Counted from the first letter of the stretch, positions 24,140 to 33,647 are shown. The stretch: 35,920 bases of DNA from Desulfobacterales bacterium (GCA_020057225.1 JAGVGH010000278.1:1-35920), one strand, 5' to 3'. Numbers and translations: made by a program. The notes: generated by a model from the letters alone, not told the origin.

Positions 24140-25235
24140 CTACATCCCCGCAAGCAAAACCCCTTCGATAACGGGGTCAATCTCCCCGTCCAACACGGCG
24201 GAAACATTTCCGATTTCCATGTTGATACGGTGGTCCTTCACCATCTGGTAGGGCTGGAGCACATACGACCGTATCTGGTTTCCCCAGGCGATCTCGTCCT
24301 TGCTCTCGTACACCTCCTGCATCTGCTTTTTCTGCGCGTCCTTTTCCCTCTGGTACAGCCGCGAACGCAGCACCTTCATGGCCATGTCCTTGTTCCTGTG
24401 CTGGCTTTTCTCTTGCTGGCACTGGACAATGATGCCTGTCGGAATGTGCAGAACGCGTATGGCGGAGCTGGTCTTGTTGACATGCTGCCCTCCGGACCCG
24501 CTTGCCCGGAAGGTGTCTATGCGCAGGTCCTTTTCCTCGATGTCAATCACGATTTCCTTTTCCACTTCCGGATACACGGAAACCGAGGCAAAGGATGTCT
24601 GGCGTTTGCCGCTGGCGTTGAAGGGGGAGATGCGGACAAGACGATGCACCCCCTCCTCGCGCTTCAGATAGCCGTAGGCGTAGCCGCCGCTGGTCTGGAA
24701 CGTGGCGCTCTTGATGCCGGCCTCGTCCCCGGGCTGCAAATCCAAAAGACGGGTCTCATACCCCCGTCGCTCGGCCCAGCGCAGGTACATGCGCAGAAGC
24801 ATCTCGGCCCAGTCCTGGGCGTCGGTGCCGCCCGCCCCCGCGTTGATGGAGACAATGGCCCCGGAACGGTCATCCTCCCCGGACAGCATCGAGTCCAGGG
24901 TAAACGCGCGGATGCGGGCCTCGACCCGTGAAAGCTCCCTGGCCGCCTCCTCCCTGGCCGCGGCGTCGTCCTCCTCCTCGGCCAGGTCCGCCAAAACCTC
25001 CGCGTCGGCCAGCTCCCTTTCCAGTCCCCCCCACCGCTCTTTGCACTCGGTGATGGCGGTGCGTTCCCGCATGGTCTGGGCCGCCTCGTCCCTCCCGTCC
25101 CAAAACCCGTCCGCGGCCATCTTTTTTTCAAGCTCGACAAGCCGCGCCGTCTTCCCGTCTATGTCAAAGATACACCTTGAGCTGTCCCAGTTTTTCCTTC
25201 AGCCGCTTCACCGTCATTTTGTATTCAGATCCCAT
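24140..25235 (-). CDS. prfB: Peptide chain release factor 2, with programmed +1 frameshift
   Basis: RF2 reads UAA/UGA stop codons and triggers peptide release on the ribosome. The first 23 codons run from the ATG at 25235 (GGAGG upstream) to an in-frame UGA at 25166-25164. Reading then skips 25166 and continues in the +1 frame from 25165 to 24140, giving 364 residues, the normal RF2 length. The catalytic GGQ motif (SGSGGQHVNKT) and the stop-codon-recognition SPF motif (RISPFNASG) are present. A gene call starting at the internal ATG at 25120 would lose the N-terminus. It sits between lnt and an ATP-grasp gene. Confidence 0.95.
25163..25178 (-). promoter_or_regulatory. prfB +1 programmed frameshift site
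   Basis: On the minus strand AAGGTG (25178-25173, internal Shine-Dalgarno-like), then TAT CTT TGA C, reproduces the canonical bacterial RF2 autoregulatory site (CUU slippery codon, UGA stop, following C). Low RF2 causes slow reading of UGA and a shift to the +1 frame. Confidence 0.93.
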
Positions 25236-25318
25236 GACAAATACCTCCGTTCCTCCCGCGCCATTGGGGCGCGTCCGTTATTCCGGGGCGGCGCGATCCC
25301 GGATTCCTTCGCGTGTTT

Positions 25319-26935
25319 TCAGCGGCTGTTTTTCCGGGCAAGCCGGTTTGCCGTCCATTTCCGCTCCATGTTCCAGAGCAGAAGGAGAAGGGCGATGACC
25401 GACGCGGCCTGGACGAAGATATCGCCGTGCCGGGTGTAAAAGGTGAGAATGGGCCGTACCGGCGGTGTTTTGGGGAGATTCCGCATTTCCGCGGCCTCCG
25501 TCTCAAGGGGGGTCTGGAACAGCACAACGCCGTCCGGGCCGATATGGCCGGATATTCCTGTGTTGGCGGCCCTTGCCAGGGGCCGCTTGTTTTCAACCGC
25601 GCGGAACACGGCCATGGAAAAATGCTGGTACGGGGCGCTGGTGGTCCCAAACCACGCGTCATTGGTAATATTCACTAGCAGATCCGCGCCCGCCGCTGTT
25701 TGTTTCCGCGCTATATCGGGAAAAATCACCTCGTAACACACCAAAACGCCCAAATCATGGCCTCCCCAGGCGAGCGTGCTTCCTTCCTCTCCCCGGGCAA
25801 AGTCCCCCACCTGGGCCACCAGCTTGTCAATAAACGGGAAAAAGCGCTGAAGCGGCACATACTCGCCGTAGGGGACAAGATGCGCCTTGTCATGGCGTCC
25901 GGCCACGCCCCCGTCCGGATCCAGAAGGTACGCGGAGTTAAAGAGCTTGTCCTCTTTTCCCTTTCCAGGCTCCTCATAGGCGGGCGCCCCCGCCAAAAGC
26001 CAGGACTTGAATTCCCGGACATCCTGCGCCGCCTGGGGAGTCCAGCGCGGGTCTCTTAAAAAATAGAAAGGAAGAGCGGTCTCCGGCCACACCACAAGGT
26101 CCGCCCCTTTGCATTTTTCAAGGGTGAGCTTCTTATACCGGGCAAGAGTCTCCCCGATCTGGTCCTCATCCCATTTCATGTCCTGCGAAATATTGGCCTG
26201 GACAACCCCGACCTTCCAGGTCCCTGCCCGGGCGGCGCTCTCCCGTGTTTCCGCGAGCCGCAGAACCCCGTGCAGACCCGCAAGGGCAAAGGCGGCGCAG
26301 ACGAAAACCGAGGCAAGCGCGGCGTCGCCCCGCGAGGGCGCTGTCCGGACCCAGCGTCTGCCCTGGACGTGCAGAACAACCAGGAGCAGGGCCGCGTTGC
26401 ATAGTAGAATCAGGGCTGTCACCCCGTGGACTCCAAAAATGTCCGCGGTTTGAATGAGCCAAAGACGTTGGTACTGGCTGTAACCCGCAAGCTCCCAAGG
26501 GAAACCGGAGAAAAGATAAATCTTGAGGTAATCCAGCGCCACCCAGAAAAGCGGCGCCGCGAAAACAAGACGCGCGGGTTTGCGGACGCACATCCTGAGC
26601 GCCCAGGCGAACACCGCGGGATAGAGGGCCATGTAAGCGGCAAGCAATAACAGCGCCGGAACCGAGACAAACACGGGCAGCTTCCCGTACACCCGGACAA
26701 CGCCTTCAATCCAGTATAAAAGGGCCGCGTTGTGGGCCATGCCGAACACAAAGCCAAGCCAAAAGGCGCCCTTGGGTTTCTGGACCCGGATGGCGTAGAG
26801 CAAGGGCAGAAGGGCGGCCCAGGCAAGGAAATCCAGGCCGGCCTTGGGAAAGGCGGCGGCGAAAAGCAGACCCGAGAGCAGGGCGAGCCCGGTTTCCCCG
26901 GGGTATTTTTTAAAGGCGGACACAATCCGGAGCAC
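25319..26935 (-). CDS. lnt: Apolipoprotein N-acyltransferase
   Basis: This 538-residue inner-membrane enzyme adds the third acyl chain to the N-terminal cysteine of lipoproteins. The N-terminal part (about 1-225) has multiple hydrophobic helices. The periplasmic nitrilase-like domain has the Glu-Lys-Cys triad in context: E in VVWPETALPF, K in RHDKAHLVPYGEYVP, C in LGVLVCYEVIFPD. A final membrane helix (ASVIALLLLLW) precedes a basic C-terminus. The start is GTG at 26935, supported by AAGGAGG upstream. It leads the minus-strand order lnt, prfB, ATP-grasp; 83 bases separate it from prfB. Confidence 0.93.
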   Translation of the reverse strand: MLRIVSAFKKYPGETGLALLSGLLFAAAFPKAGLDFLAWAALLPLLYAIRVQKPKGAFWLGFVFGMAHNAALLYWIEGVVRVYGKLPVFVSVPALLLLAAYMALYPAVFAWALRMCVRKPARLVFAAPLFWVALDYLKIYLFSGFPWELAGYSQYQRLWLIQTADIFGVHGVTALILLCNAALLLVVLHVQGRRWVRTAPSRGDAALASVFVCAAFALAGLHGVLRLAETRESAARAGTWKVGVVQANISQDMKWDEDQIGETLARYKKLTLEKCKGADLVVWPETALPFYFLRDPRWTPQAAQDVREFKSWLLAGAPAYEEPGKGKEDKLFNSAYLLDPDGGVAGRHDKAHLVPYGEYVPLQRFFPFIDKLVAQVGDFARGEEGSTLAWGGHDLGVLVCYEVIFPDIARKQTAAGADLLVNITNDAWFGTTSAPYQHFSMAVFRAVENKRPLARAANTGISGHIGPDGVVLFQTPLETEAAEMRNLPKTPPVRPILTFYTRHGDIFVQAASVIALLLLLWNMERKWTANRLARKNSR

Positions 26936-27140
26936 GCTCTAACCCTCCTTGTCCGACCGCGCGGCGGCCTCTGGTCCGGGAATCATCACGTCATGCTGTA
27001 TTGTATCCTTGGCGGAATATTTTTGCAAGGCGGGGGGAAACCTTTTTAATGTCTTGGGCGGGCGTCTTGGCGCGGGACAGGGGATATTTTGCCCGGCGGC
27101 CCTGGCATGGACGCGCCGGCTGAAAAACGGAACGCCCGCC

Positions 27141-29870
27141 CTATGTGGAAAGGGCCTCTTGAATGGCGCGGGCAAGCCCGTCCCGGGTGACAGGCTTGAA
27201 AACCAGACAGCGGATGCCGGCGCGCCGGACAGTCTGCCGGGACACAAGGTCCTGGTATTCCGCGCACATCACAATGGGGATGTCCGGACGGGTCTCCAAC
27301 AGCTTTTTCGCCAGCGCCAGCCCGTCCATGCCGGGCATGCCCATGTCCGTGACAACCACATCGAACATCTCCGGGCAGGTGCGGAACATCTCAAGGGCCC
27401 CGCCTGGATTTTCAAAACCATGAACCGTGGCGCCGTTAAGCGCAAGGAGCTGCCGTGTCATGCTCACAATCCGGGCTTCGTCATCCACCAGCAGCACCGT
27501 GAGCCTGCCGCGCCGGGTGTTCTGCCGGGATTCCCGCCCCGCTTCCGGAAGGTACAGGGTGAAGCGGGCGCCCTTGCCGGGTATGCTTTCACACCGTATC
27601 TCTCCCTGGTGTTTCCGCGCGATTCCCCGGGCAACGGCCAGACCCAGGCCCGCTCCCTTGTTGGGCGGTTTGGTGGTAAAGTAGGGGTCGAAAATCCGCT
27701 CCAAAAGTCCGGGCCTTATTCCGGGTCCTGTGTCCGAAACCGTGAGAGTGGCGTAGGCGCCCGGGGCAAGTCCGGAAAGCTGGCCATCCTCGCTTTCCGC
27801 AACGTGTTCGCGTCCGGTTTTCAGAGACAAAACGCCTCCTTTTTCCTCCATGGCGTGGAAGGCGTTGGCGCAAAGGTTTACAAGCACCTGTTTTATCTGG
27901 CCCGGGTCCGCGTTCACTGGTTCCAGGTCCTCTTCCAGCGCGGCGCGGATTTCAATGGTGGCGGGAAGGCTCGACCTCAAGATGGCGACGGTCTCCTGGG
28001 CCGCGGTTTGCAGCAGCATGGGCCTGGGGCGGTCCTCGCTTTTCTGGCTGATGGCGAGAATCCGGCCCACAAGTTCCTGGGCGCGCTGGGTGGCGGCAAG
28101 AACGTGGGAGAGGTTTTGGCGCCTTGGGGAGTCTTCGGCCAAATCCATCATGGCCATTTCCGCGTATCCCAGGATAAGGTATAAGATGTTATTGAAATCA
28201 TGGGCGATTCCGCTCGCGAGGGTTCCAATGGCCTCCATTTTCTGCGCGTCGCGGATACGCCGCTCCAGAGCCTGACGCCGGATTTCCTCGGCCCGCTCCC
28301 CGGTTTTGTCCCGAAGCGTGGCCACGGACATGCGGCGCCCTCCGGTGTCAAAGACGCTCCCCCTGTATTCCCCGTAAAAAACCGTTCCGTCCTTGCGCGC
28401 CATTAGCGCCCCGACAGGTTCCCCCGGATTTTCCAAAATCCGCTCCCGCAGGCGTCCGCGCTCCTCGGGCATTGCCATAAGGTCCGCCAGGTCCTGACCT
28501 TCGGCCTCCCCGGGAGACAAACCAAAGATATCCAGAAAACGGGAGTTCACATCGAGCACCCGCCCGTTCTCATGAAAAACCACCCCCGCGTCCGCAGCCT
28601 CGGCAAGCCGACGGTAACGCTCCTCGCCAGCCTCCTTTTCCGAGAGCGCTTTCCGGAGCCGCTCCTCTGTCCGGAGCCGCTCCTGGTTTTCAAGGCTCAA
28701 CCGGGCGTTTGCGGCCTCCAGCTCGGCTGTCCGCGCGCGGACCAGCTTCTCCAGCCGCTCGCGGTTGTCCCGCAGGGTCATGTCCCGGCATATCCCGAAA
28801 AAAACCTCCCCGCCGCGCCACAGGCCCCGTGTAATCCGGGTTTCCGCGGGAATCCGCCTGCCGTCCCTGGCGCGAAGGGGAAGATGGCATTCCCGCATGG
28901 CCCCTGCGGCCATTCTTTCCCAAACGTCCTTGGCCTCTTCCCGGACTTCGGGCGGGTGGACCTCAAGAAAACTTTTCCCCTCAAGCTCGGAGAGCGAAAA
29001 GCCAAGACTCGCCTCCACAGCGGGATTCATGTGAATCAAAACGCCTTCGCGGCTTACCACAAACAGCAAATCATCCACCCAATTGAAAAGCGCCTCGAAA
29101 CCCGCTGTCTCCAGGGAGCGGACGCGGGCCTCCTCTTTCAACGAAAGAGGGACCGGGCGAAGGGTGAGGGCAGAGGAGGGGTTGTCGCGAGAGGACTCCG
29201 GCAAAGGGGCGCGGACGCATTCCAGAAGCGTTTCCCCGCTCTCCCGGAAAAGCGTCACAGGGACGGGCGCATTGGACGGAAGCGTCAAGGGATGTACAGG
29301 GTGTCCGGTGTGAAGGTCAAGCAGAGGAAAAACATCCTGGACCGGCCTTCCCACAGGATCCTGGACTTGGGCAAAACTCCGCGCCTGGGCGTTGGCGTAG
29401 GTGATGATACTCTCTTTGTTCAAGCAGAGCGCCCCGGCGCCTGTGGAATCCAAGAGGGTTTCAAGCCGCGCCGCGCGCTCCCTCAGCAGGCGCTCCCGCG
29501 GATGCAGGCTTAAGGCGGTTTCCACGGCGGCGGCAAGCTCGGCGGGCTCGAAGGGTTTCAGCAAAAAGCCGTAGGGCCGCGCGGACCTGGCGCGCCCGAC
29601 GGTTTCAGGCTGTCCGTGGGAGGTCAAAAAAATGACGGGTGTGTCAAGATTTTCGCGGATAGCCAAGGCGGCCGCGATGCCGTCCCTGTTGCCTTTGAGG
29701 GCCACATCCATGAGGATGAGGTCCGGGGCGAGGTTTTCCGCAAGAATGGCGGCCTCCGCCGCCGTGCGTGCCGGCCCCAGGGCCTGGTGCCCCAGGGCGC
29801 CGAGGCAGGCCGCGATATCCATGGAAACAAGGACCTCGTCCTCGACCACAAGAATGCGCGCCCTTGTCAT
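27141..29870 (-). CDS. Hybrid sensor histidine kinase, REC-PAS-PAS-PAS-HisKA-HATPase-REC
   Basis: This is a 909-residue soluble hybrid kinase. Residues 1-120 form an N-terminal receiver (acidic EDE at 10-12, phosphoacceptor Asp55, Lys105). PAS-like sensor domains lie at about 130-240, 250-370 and 415-525, with a coiled-coil linker at about 365-425. The HisKA box ASGIAHDFNN carries phospho-His557. The ATPase has N-box NLCANAFHAME (665-674), G1 DTGPGI (713-718) and GAGLGLAVARGI. A second receiver (about 790-909) has Asp842. No membrane segment is seen, so it senses a cytoplasmic cue or takes phosphate from another kinase. It stands alone, with no DNA-binding output nearby. Confidence 0.92.
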   Translation of the reverse strand: MTRARILVVEDEVLVSMDIAACLGALGHQALGPARTAAEAAILAENLAPDLILMDVALKGNRDGIAAALAIRENLDTPVIFLTSHGQPETVGRARSARPYGFLLKPFEPAELAAAVETALSLHPRERLLRERAARLETLLDSTGAGALCLNKESIITYANAQARSFAQVQDPVGRPVQDVFPLLDLHTGHPVHPLTLPSNAPVPVTLFRESGETLLECVRAPLPESSRDNPSSALTLRPVPLSLKEEARVRSLETAGFEALFNWVDDLLFVVSREGVLIHMNPAVEASLGFSLSELEGKSFLEVHPPEVREEAKDVWERMAAGAMRECHLPLRARDGRRIPAETRITRGLWRGGEVFFGICRDMTLRDNRERLEKLVRARTAELEAANARLSLENQERLRTEERLRKALSEKEAGEERYRRLAEAADAGVVFHENGRVLDVNSRFLDIFGLSPGEAEGQDLADLMAMPEERGRLRERILENPGEPVGALMARKDGTVFYGEYRGSVFDTGGRRMSVATLRDKTGERAEEIRRQALERRIRDAQKMEAIGTLASGIAHDFNNILYLILGYAEMAMMDLAEDSPRRQNLSHVLAATQRAQELVGRILAISQKSEDRPRPMLLQTAAQETVAILRSSLPATIEIRAALEEDLEPVNADPGQIKQVLVNLCANAFHAMEEKGGVLSLKTGREHVAESEDGQLSGLAPGAYATLTVSDTGPGIRPGLLERIFDPYFTTKPPNKGAGLGLAVARGIARKHQGEIRCESIPGKGARFTLYLPEAGRESRQNTRRGRLTVLLVDDEARIVSMTRQLLALNGATVHGFENPGGALEMFRTCPEMFDVVVTDMGMPGMDGLALAKKLLETRPDIPIVMCAEYQDLVSRQTVRRAGIRCLVFKPVTRDGLARAIQEALST

Positions 29871-29961
29871 GCGGATATCTTCCCCCGCCCTGGCATTGGG
29901 AATGGGTTGCGGATTGAAACCAGGTCAAACTGTTTGACGGCGTGCGCCAGGGAGGCCGTAT

Positions 29962-30286
29962 AAGGAGTTATGCAATACAAATGCCGGGACTGGATTCTAT
30001 GCCCGGACCAATGTCATTAACTTTCGGCTTCCCCCTCACCCTGGCCCTCCCTCCAGGGGCGAGGGAATATCCCCGCCGGATTATTTGGCAAGAACACGTA
30101 TAATGGCTGGACAGAGTCTTGAAAAAAGAGCCCTGCCTGTTTCTTTGAAAAAGGGGCTTTGGCTGTTTTTTTGAGTGTGTCCGTCTGGCGCGGAAGCCGT
30201 TTTATCCACACGGGCCGCGCGGGGCCACCTCGCCCCCCGGTCTTTTTCGGGGGGAGATGGCCAGGGTGAGGGGGGATTAACTCCTT
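29962..30286. repeat. Inverted-repeat-bounded, MITE-like intergenic segment
   Basis: Outer arms AAGGAGTTA (29962-29970) and TAACTCCTT (30278-30286) enclose perfect 16-base inner arms CCCCCTCACCCTGGCC (30031-30046) and its complement (30259-30274). The interior has no supportable gene; a 93-codon minus-strand ORF across it is explained by the repeats. It resembles a small non-autonomous inverted-repeat element. Confidence 0.5.
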
Positions 30287-30315
30287 GCCATAATTCAATT
30301 TTTTAATGCGTGGCC

Positions 30316-30391
30316 AAGATAGCCTTAAGTTGATGACATTGACTATGCAATTACCTCACAGGGCGAAGATAACCTTAAGTTGATGACATTG
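30316..30391 (+). repeat. Two 26-base direct repeats, 50-base period
   Basis: AAGATA(G/A)CCTTAAGTTGA continuing to GACATTG occurs at 30316-30341 and 30366-30391 with one difference. Part of the unit (CCAATGTCATTAACT) also appears inverted at 30008-30022. With only two copies and a non-uniform context it is not a CRISPR array. Confidence 0.7.
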
Positions 30392-30395
30392 GTGC

Positions 30396-30418
30396 CCGGA
30401 TTATCCGCGTTTTTTGCG
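30396..30418. repeat. Inverted match of the 23-base repeat at 107-129
   Basis: The exact reverse complement of positions 107-129 directly follows the second 26-base direct repeat. It suggests that the composite intergenic element here has a relative at the left end of the window. Confidence 0.55.
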
Positions 30419-30463
30419 AAGATAATGGCGCAGCCCTCCAAAACGGGCCGTTTTCAACCTGTC

Positions 30464-30498
30464 CTAAAGCCTAAAGTCTAAAGTCTAAAGCCTAAAGC
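30464..30498 (+). repeat. Heptanucleotide tandem repeat (CTAAAGY)5
   Basis: Five consecutive copies of CTAAAGC or CTAAAGT occupy 30464-30498. Such a short repeat is likely to vary in copy number between strains. Confidence 0.85.
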
Positions 30499-30499
30499 C

Positions 30500-30617
30500 T
30501 AATACCAAGGTGCAATCAGACAAGTAATGCCCTCACCCCGGCCCTCTCCCACAGGGAGAGGGAGATTGAGCGGGAGCTTTCATCTGGTGTTACGGATTGG
30601 ACCGCATTTTGGTATTA
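30500..30617. repeat. Small palindromic element with TAATACCAA ends
   Basis: TAATACCAA (30500-30508) and TTGGTATTA (30609-30617) are perfect terminal inverted repeats around about 100 bases. The interior includes the hairpin CCCTCTCCC (30542-30550) / GGGAGAGGG (30554-30562), preceded by CCCTCACCCCGG, a motif similar to the arms at 30031-30046. This is the general form of a MITE. It ends 43 bases past the end of the acyl-CoA ligase gene. Confidence 0.55.
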
Positions 30618-30659
30618 GACCATGGCCTGCCTCCCGGCGCCATCCGCGTCCTCACAAAA

Positions 30660-32540
30660 TCACGCCTTGCTTTGAGCGTTTCCCTTGACCGGCTCCTTGG
30701 CGAACTCCTTCTGCGCCATGGCGCGCAACACTTTCTTGTCTATCTTCTGCACCGCCGTCAGCGGAAACTCCGTCAAAAGGCATACCCGTTTGGGCACCGC
30801 GTATTTCGCCACCCTCTCCCTCAGCCATGCGGTTATGCCGTCCTCGGTGACATCCGGATACGCGGGGTTGGGCACCACAAACACCACCGGCCGCTCGCTT
30901 CCCTCGCGGTCCGGATCCGGCGCGCCCACCGCCGCCGCCATAACGACCCCGGGGTGCTGGTAGAGAATATCCTCGATTTCCCGGGAATACACCTTGTACC
31001 CGGAAACGATGATCATGTCCTTTACCCGGTCCACAATGGTGAAGTACCCCCGCTGGTCCATGACCACCACATCGCCGGTATGCACAAATCCCTCCGGGTC
31101 CTTGCCGCTTCCAGGCTCCGGCCAGTACCCCAGCATGGCGTGGGGCCCTTTTAAGCACAGCTCGCCCCGCTCCCCGGCGATGACCTGCTCCCGGGAAAGC
31201 TCCTTGCCGGTTGTAACGTCCAAAAGCCGTATCTCGCTGTCCGGCAGAGGAATCCCGATGGCGCCCCGTTTCTCCATGGCCCGCAATTCCGGGTCGGCTC
31301 CGGATTTCCGCACCTTGCGCGCCACAACAAAGTTGACGGCCTGCCCCACGACCCGGGGTCCCAGTTTCCGCAGCACCGCATTCGCCACAGGCGCAAGTCC
31401 GGGCGCGGCCAGTATCTTACGCATACGGCGCGCGCGCCCGGTTCCGCCCGCAAGACGGTAGATGAGCGAGGGATTTAGAAACGCCACAGGCCCCATCTCC
31501 GACAGTCCGTACCCCTCGACAAGGCTGCCTCCGGATTTTTCCTCATACGCCTCGTGGGTCGAGGACGGCAGCGGAGCGGACCCGGACATGCCCAGCATGC
31601 CGCATCCCCCCGGTTCCTCCCTGGCCAAATTCAAAAACTGGGTGGGCACTCCCATCAGCATAACGGGCCGGTGTGCGCGGATCATCGCCACGATGCCCTT
31701 GGTGTCCCGGGGGTCCGGCACGAGAATCTGATTGGCCCCAAGCCGGGTAAACAGATGCATCATAATGTGCCCGTAGGAATGATAAAAAGGAATTCCCAAA
31801 AGAACAGAAACCGCGCCTTCGACAGCGCGCGCCGCAGGGCCGCCGAATCCGTCCAGGGCCTGGGAGATGTTGCACAGCAGGTGCCGGTGGGTGATCATGC
31901 AGCCCTTGGGCAGTCCGGTGGTGCCGCCGGTAAACAGAAGGGTTTCGAGATCCTCCCGGGGGGTGATGGAAAGCTCCGGCGGCTCGGGGGGATGGGAGGC
32001 GACGAGATCGGTAAACCAGACAGCGCCCGGCGCGGAAAGGTCAGGCCGGGCCGGGGGGGGAGCGGCGGAGTAATCGGCAAGGTCCGAGACAATGATGTGC
32101 CGAAGGTCCGCCCCGGCGGAAACCCGGAGGGCGAGGTCCAGGTGCTCGACCATGGTGAACAGGGCCTTGGGCGCGGCGTTCTTGAATTTGTGGATGAGAT
32201 TTTTTTCAGGCTCAAGAAAGGTCGAGGGAACATGCGCGAGACCGGCAAGGGAAATGGCATAGTCGGCCAGGGCGAACTGGACGGAGGTGGGCAGAATGGT
32301 GGCGACCCTGTCTCCCTTGACAAGGCCGAACGCGGCGAGGGCGGCGGCAAGGCGGCGGGCGTGGTCCCATGCCTCGGGATAGGAGAGGAGGCGGCCCTGC
32401 TGGATGAATCCGGTTTTGGGGAAAATCCGGGCGGCCCGTTCCAACAGGCTTGCCACAGGCCGTTCGGGGTACGGCTCCAGGGTTTTGGGGACTCCCAGAA
32501 TCTCGAATTCGTTTTCCCAGGGCATGTTGGTGAGGGACAC
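30660..32540 (-). CDS. AMP-forming acyl-CoA ligase (ANL superfamily)
   Basis: This 626-residue adenylating enzyme should activate a carboxylic acid, probably a fatty or aromatic acid, to its CoA thioester via an acyl-AMP. Visible motifs are the phosphate loop LLFTGGTTGLPKG (about 201-213), GYGLSEMGPVA (about 343-353), GFVHTGDVV, the hinge and signature VDRVKDMIIVSGYKVY, and the C-terminal catalytic lysine in VQKIDKK. A roughly 65-residue basic insert (about 358-424, RRMRKILAAPGLAPVANAVL and following) separates the YGLSE motif from the next core segment, which is unusual. The GTG start at 32540 is chosen for its AAAGGAG site; an upstream in-frame start at 32612 would add 24 unlikely residues. 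Confidence 0.9.
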   Translation of the reverse strand: MSLTNMPWENEFEILGVPKTLEPYPERPVASLLERAARIFPKTGFIQQGRLLSYPEAWDHARRLAAALAAFGLVKGDRVATILPTSVQFALADYAISLAGLAHVPSTFLEPEKNLIHKFKNAAPKALFTMVEHLDLALRVSAGADLRHIIVSDLADYSAAPPPARPDLSAPGAVWFTDLVASHPPEPPELSITPREDLETLLFTGGTTGLPKGCMITHRHLLCNISQALDGFGGPAARAVEGAVSVLLGIPFYHSYGHIMMHLFTRLGANQILVPDPRDTKGIVAMIRAHRPVMLMGVPTQFLNLAREEPGGCGMLGMSGSAPLPSSTHEAYEEKSGGSLVEGYGLSEMGPVAFLNPSLIYRLAGGTGRARRMRKILAAPGLAPVANAVLRKLGPRVVGQAVNFVVARKVRKSGADPELRAMEKRGAIGIPLPDSEIRLLDVTTGKELSREQVIAGERGELCLKGPHAMLGYWPEPGSGKDPEGFVHTGDVVVMDQRGYFTIVDRVKDMIIVSGYKVYSREIEDILYQHPGVVMAAAVGAPDPDREGSERPVVFVVPNPAYPDVTEDGITAWLRERVAKYAVPKRVCLLTEFPLTAVQKIDKKVLRAMAQKEFAKEPVKGNAQSKA

Positions 32541-32723
32541 GGCGGGTCTCCTTTGGCGGCTGGTCGTTGGGATGGTTCGCCGCAAGGGAGGGGCGGGAAT
32601 CTGGCCCAACACACACCGTTGCGGCGGGAAGGGCCTATGTACATCAAACGGCGGGGGCAGTAAAGGGGGAAGCGGAAGGACGTTTCGCTTAAAAAAAACC
32701 GGACGCGGCCTCTCCCAACCCTT

Positions 32724-33563
32724 CTATCCCGCCACAATCCGGTTTTGAAGCGCGCCGATTCCCTCTATCCTGCACTCCACCACGTCCCCCGCGGACAGCG
32801 TGACCGGCGGATCCCGGAATATCCCCACCCCCGCCGGGGTTCCTGTGGAAATCACGTCCCCCGGAACCAGAGTAATGTCCCTGCTGATATACGCGAGAAT
32901 TTCGGGAATCTTGAAAATCAAATCCCGCGTGTTCCCCGCCTGCATCCTATTCCCGTTCACCAGGGTTTCGAGCGTGAGATTCCCGGGGTCGCCCAGCTCG
33001 TCCGGAGTGACCAGAACCGGGCCCATGGGCGCGAACATGTCAAAGGACTTGCCCCGGAACCACTGTTTGTCGCCAAACTGGGCCTCGCGCCCGGAAACGT
33101 CGTTCATGACCATGTAGCCCGCGACACAGTCCATGGCCTCCAAAGGGGAAACCCGCCGGCATGTCGTTTTGACCACAACGGCCAGTTCCACCTCAAAGTC
33201 CACCTGGCCTGAGCTTTCCGGCAAAACAACGGGATCGTTTGGCCCGCACACGGTGTTGGGCGTCTTGCAGAAAAGCAAAGGCTCCCCGGGCAGGGACATG
33301 TTGCCCTCCCGTGCGTGGTCGGCGTAGTTTTTCCCCAGACAGATGATTTTTTCAGGACGGGCCACCGGCGGGCCCAGCCGGACTCCCGGGGAGGGTCCCG
33401 GGCCGTCCAGGTTTTCAAGAACCCGGACCCAGGCGTCCGTGAAAAAGAGCGGACCCAAATCAGGAAGCCCCGGAAGGAGGGAAAGGATATCCACAATCCG
33501 TCCGTCGGATTTAAGGATGCCCGGACGCTCAACGCCCCTTTCGCCGTATCTTACAAAACGCAT
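32724..33563 (-). CDS. Fumarylacetoacetate hydrolase (FAH) family protein
   Basis: This 279-residue protein has an N-terminal small domain and a C-terminal FAH fold. The metal-ligand segment DFEVELAVVV supplies acidic residues, and NDVSGREAQFGDKQWFRGKSFD and ISTGTPAGVG are typical family motifs. Members hydrolyse or decarboxylate 2-oxo/enol acids in catechol, homoprotocatechuate and related degradation pathways, using Mg2+ or Mn2+. The exact substrate is not predictable. The ATG start at 33563 follows GGAGGTAAT. It is on the same strand as the acyl-CoA ligase, 183 bases upstream of it, so a shared catabolic role is possible. Confidence 0.9.
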   Translation of the reverse strand: MRFVRYGERGVERPGILKSDGRIVDILSLLPGLPDLGPLFFTDAWVRVLENLDGPGPSPGVRLGPPVARPEKIICLGKNYADHAREGNMSLPGEPLLFCKTPNTVCGPNDPVVLPESSGQVDFEVELAVVVKTTCRRVSPLEAMDCVAGYMVMNDVSGREAQFGDKQWFRGKSFDMFAPMGPVLVTPDELGDPGNLTLETLVNGNRMQAGNTRDLIFKIPEILAYISRDITLVPGDVISTGTPAGVGIFRDPPVTLSAGDVVECRIEGIGALQNRIVAG

Positions 33564-33647
33564 ATTACCTCCATGGGAAAAAACCGGATGCCCCCCGGCG
33601 CGCGGGTCAGTCCCCGGGCGGGGCGCCGCGGGCGGGTGAGGAGGAAA

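Noticed and set aside
24140-25120. prfB starting at the internal ATG at 25120
   Set aside because: The upstream 23 codons, Shine-Dalgarno-like element and CUU-UGA-C shift site give a full-length RF2.
26936-27140. A gene or RNA between lnt and the hybrid kinase
   Set aside because: Only short shadow ORFs are present, with no ribosome-binding site or family motif and no clear terminator stem.
30017-30298. 93-codon minus-strand ORF
   Set aside because: Both ends are built from the inverted-repeat arms of an intergenic element, typical of spurious repeat ORFs.
30316-30391. Short CRISPR array
   Set aside because: There are only two repeat copies, no third, no cas genes, and the unit also occurs inverted outside the pair.
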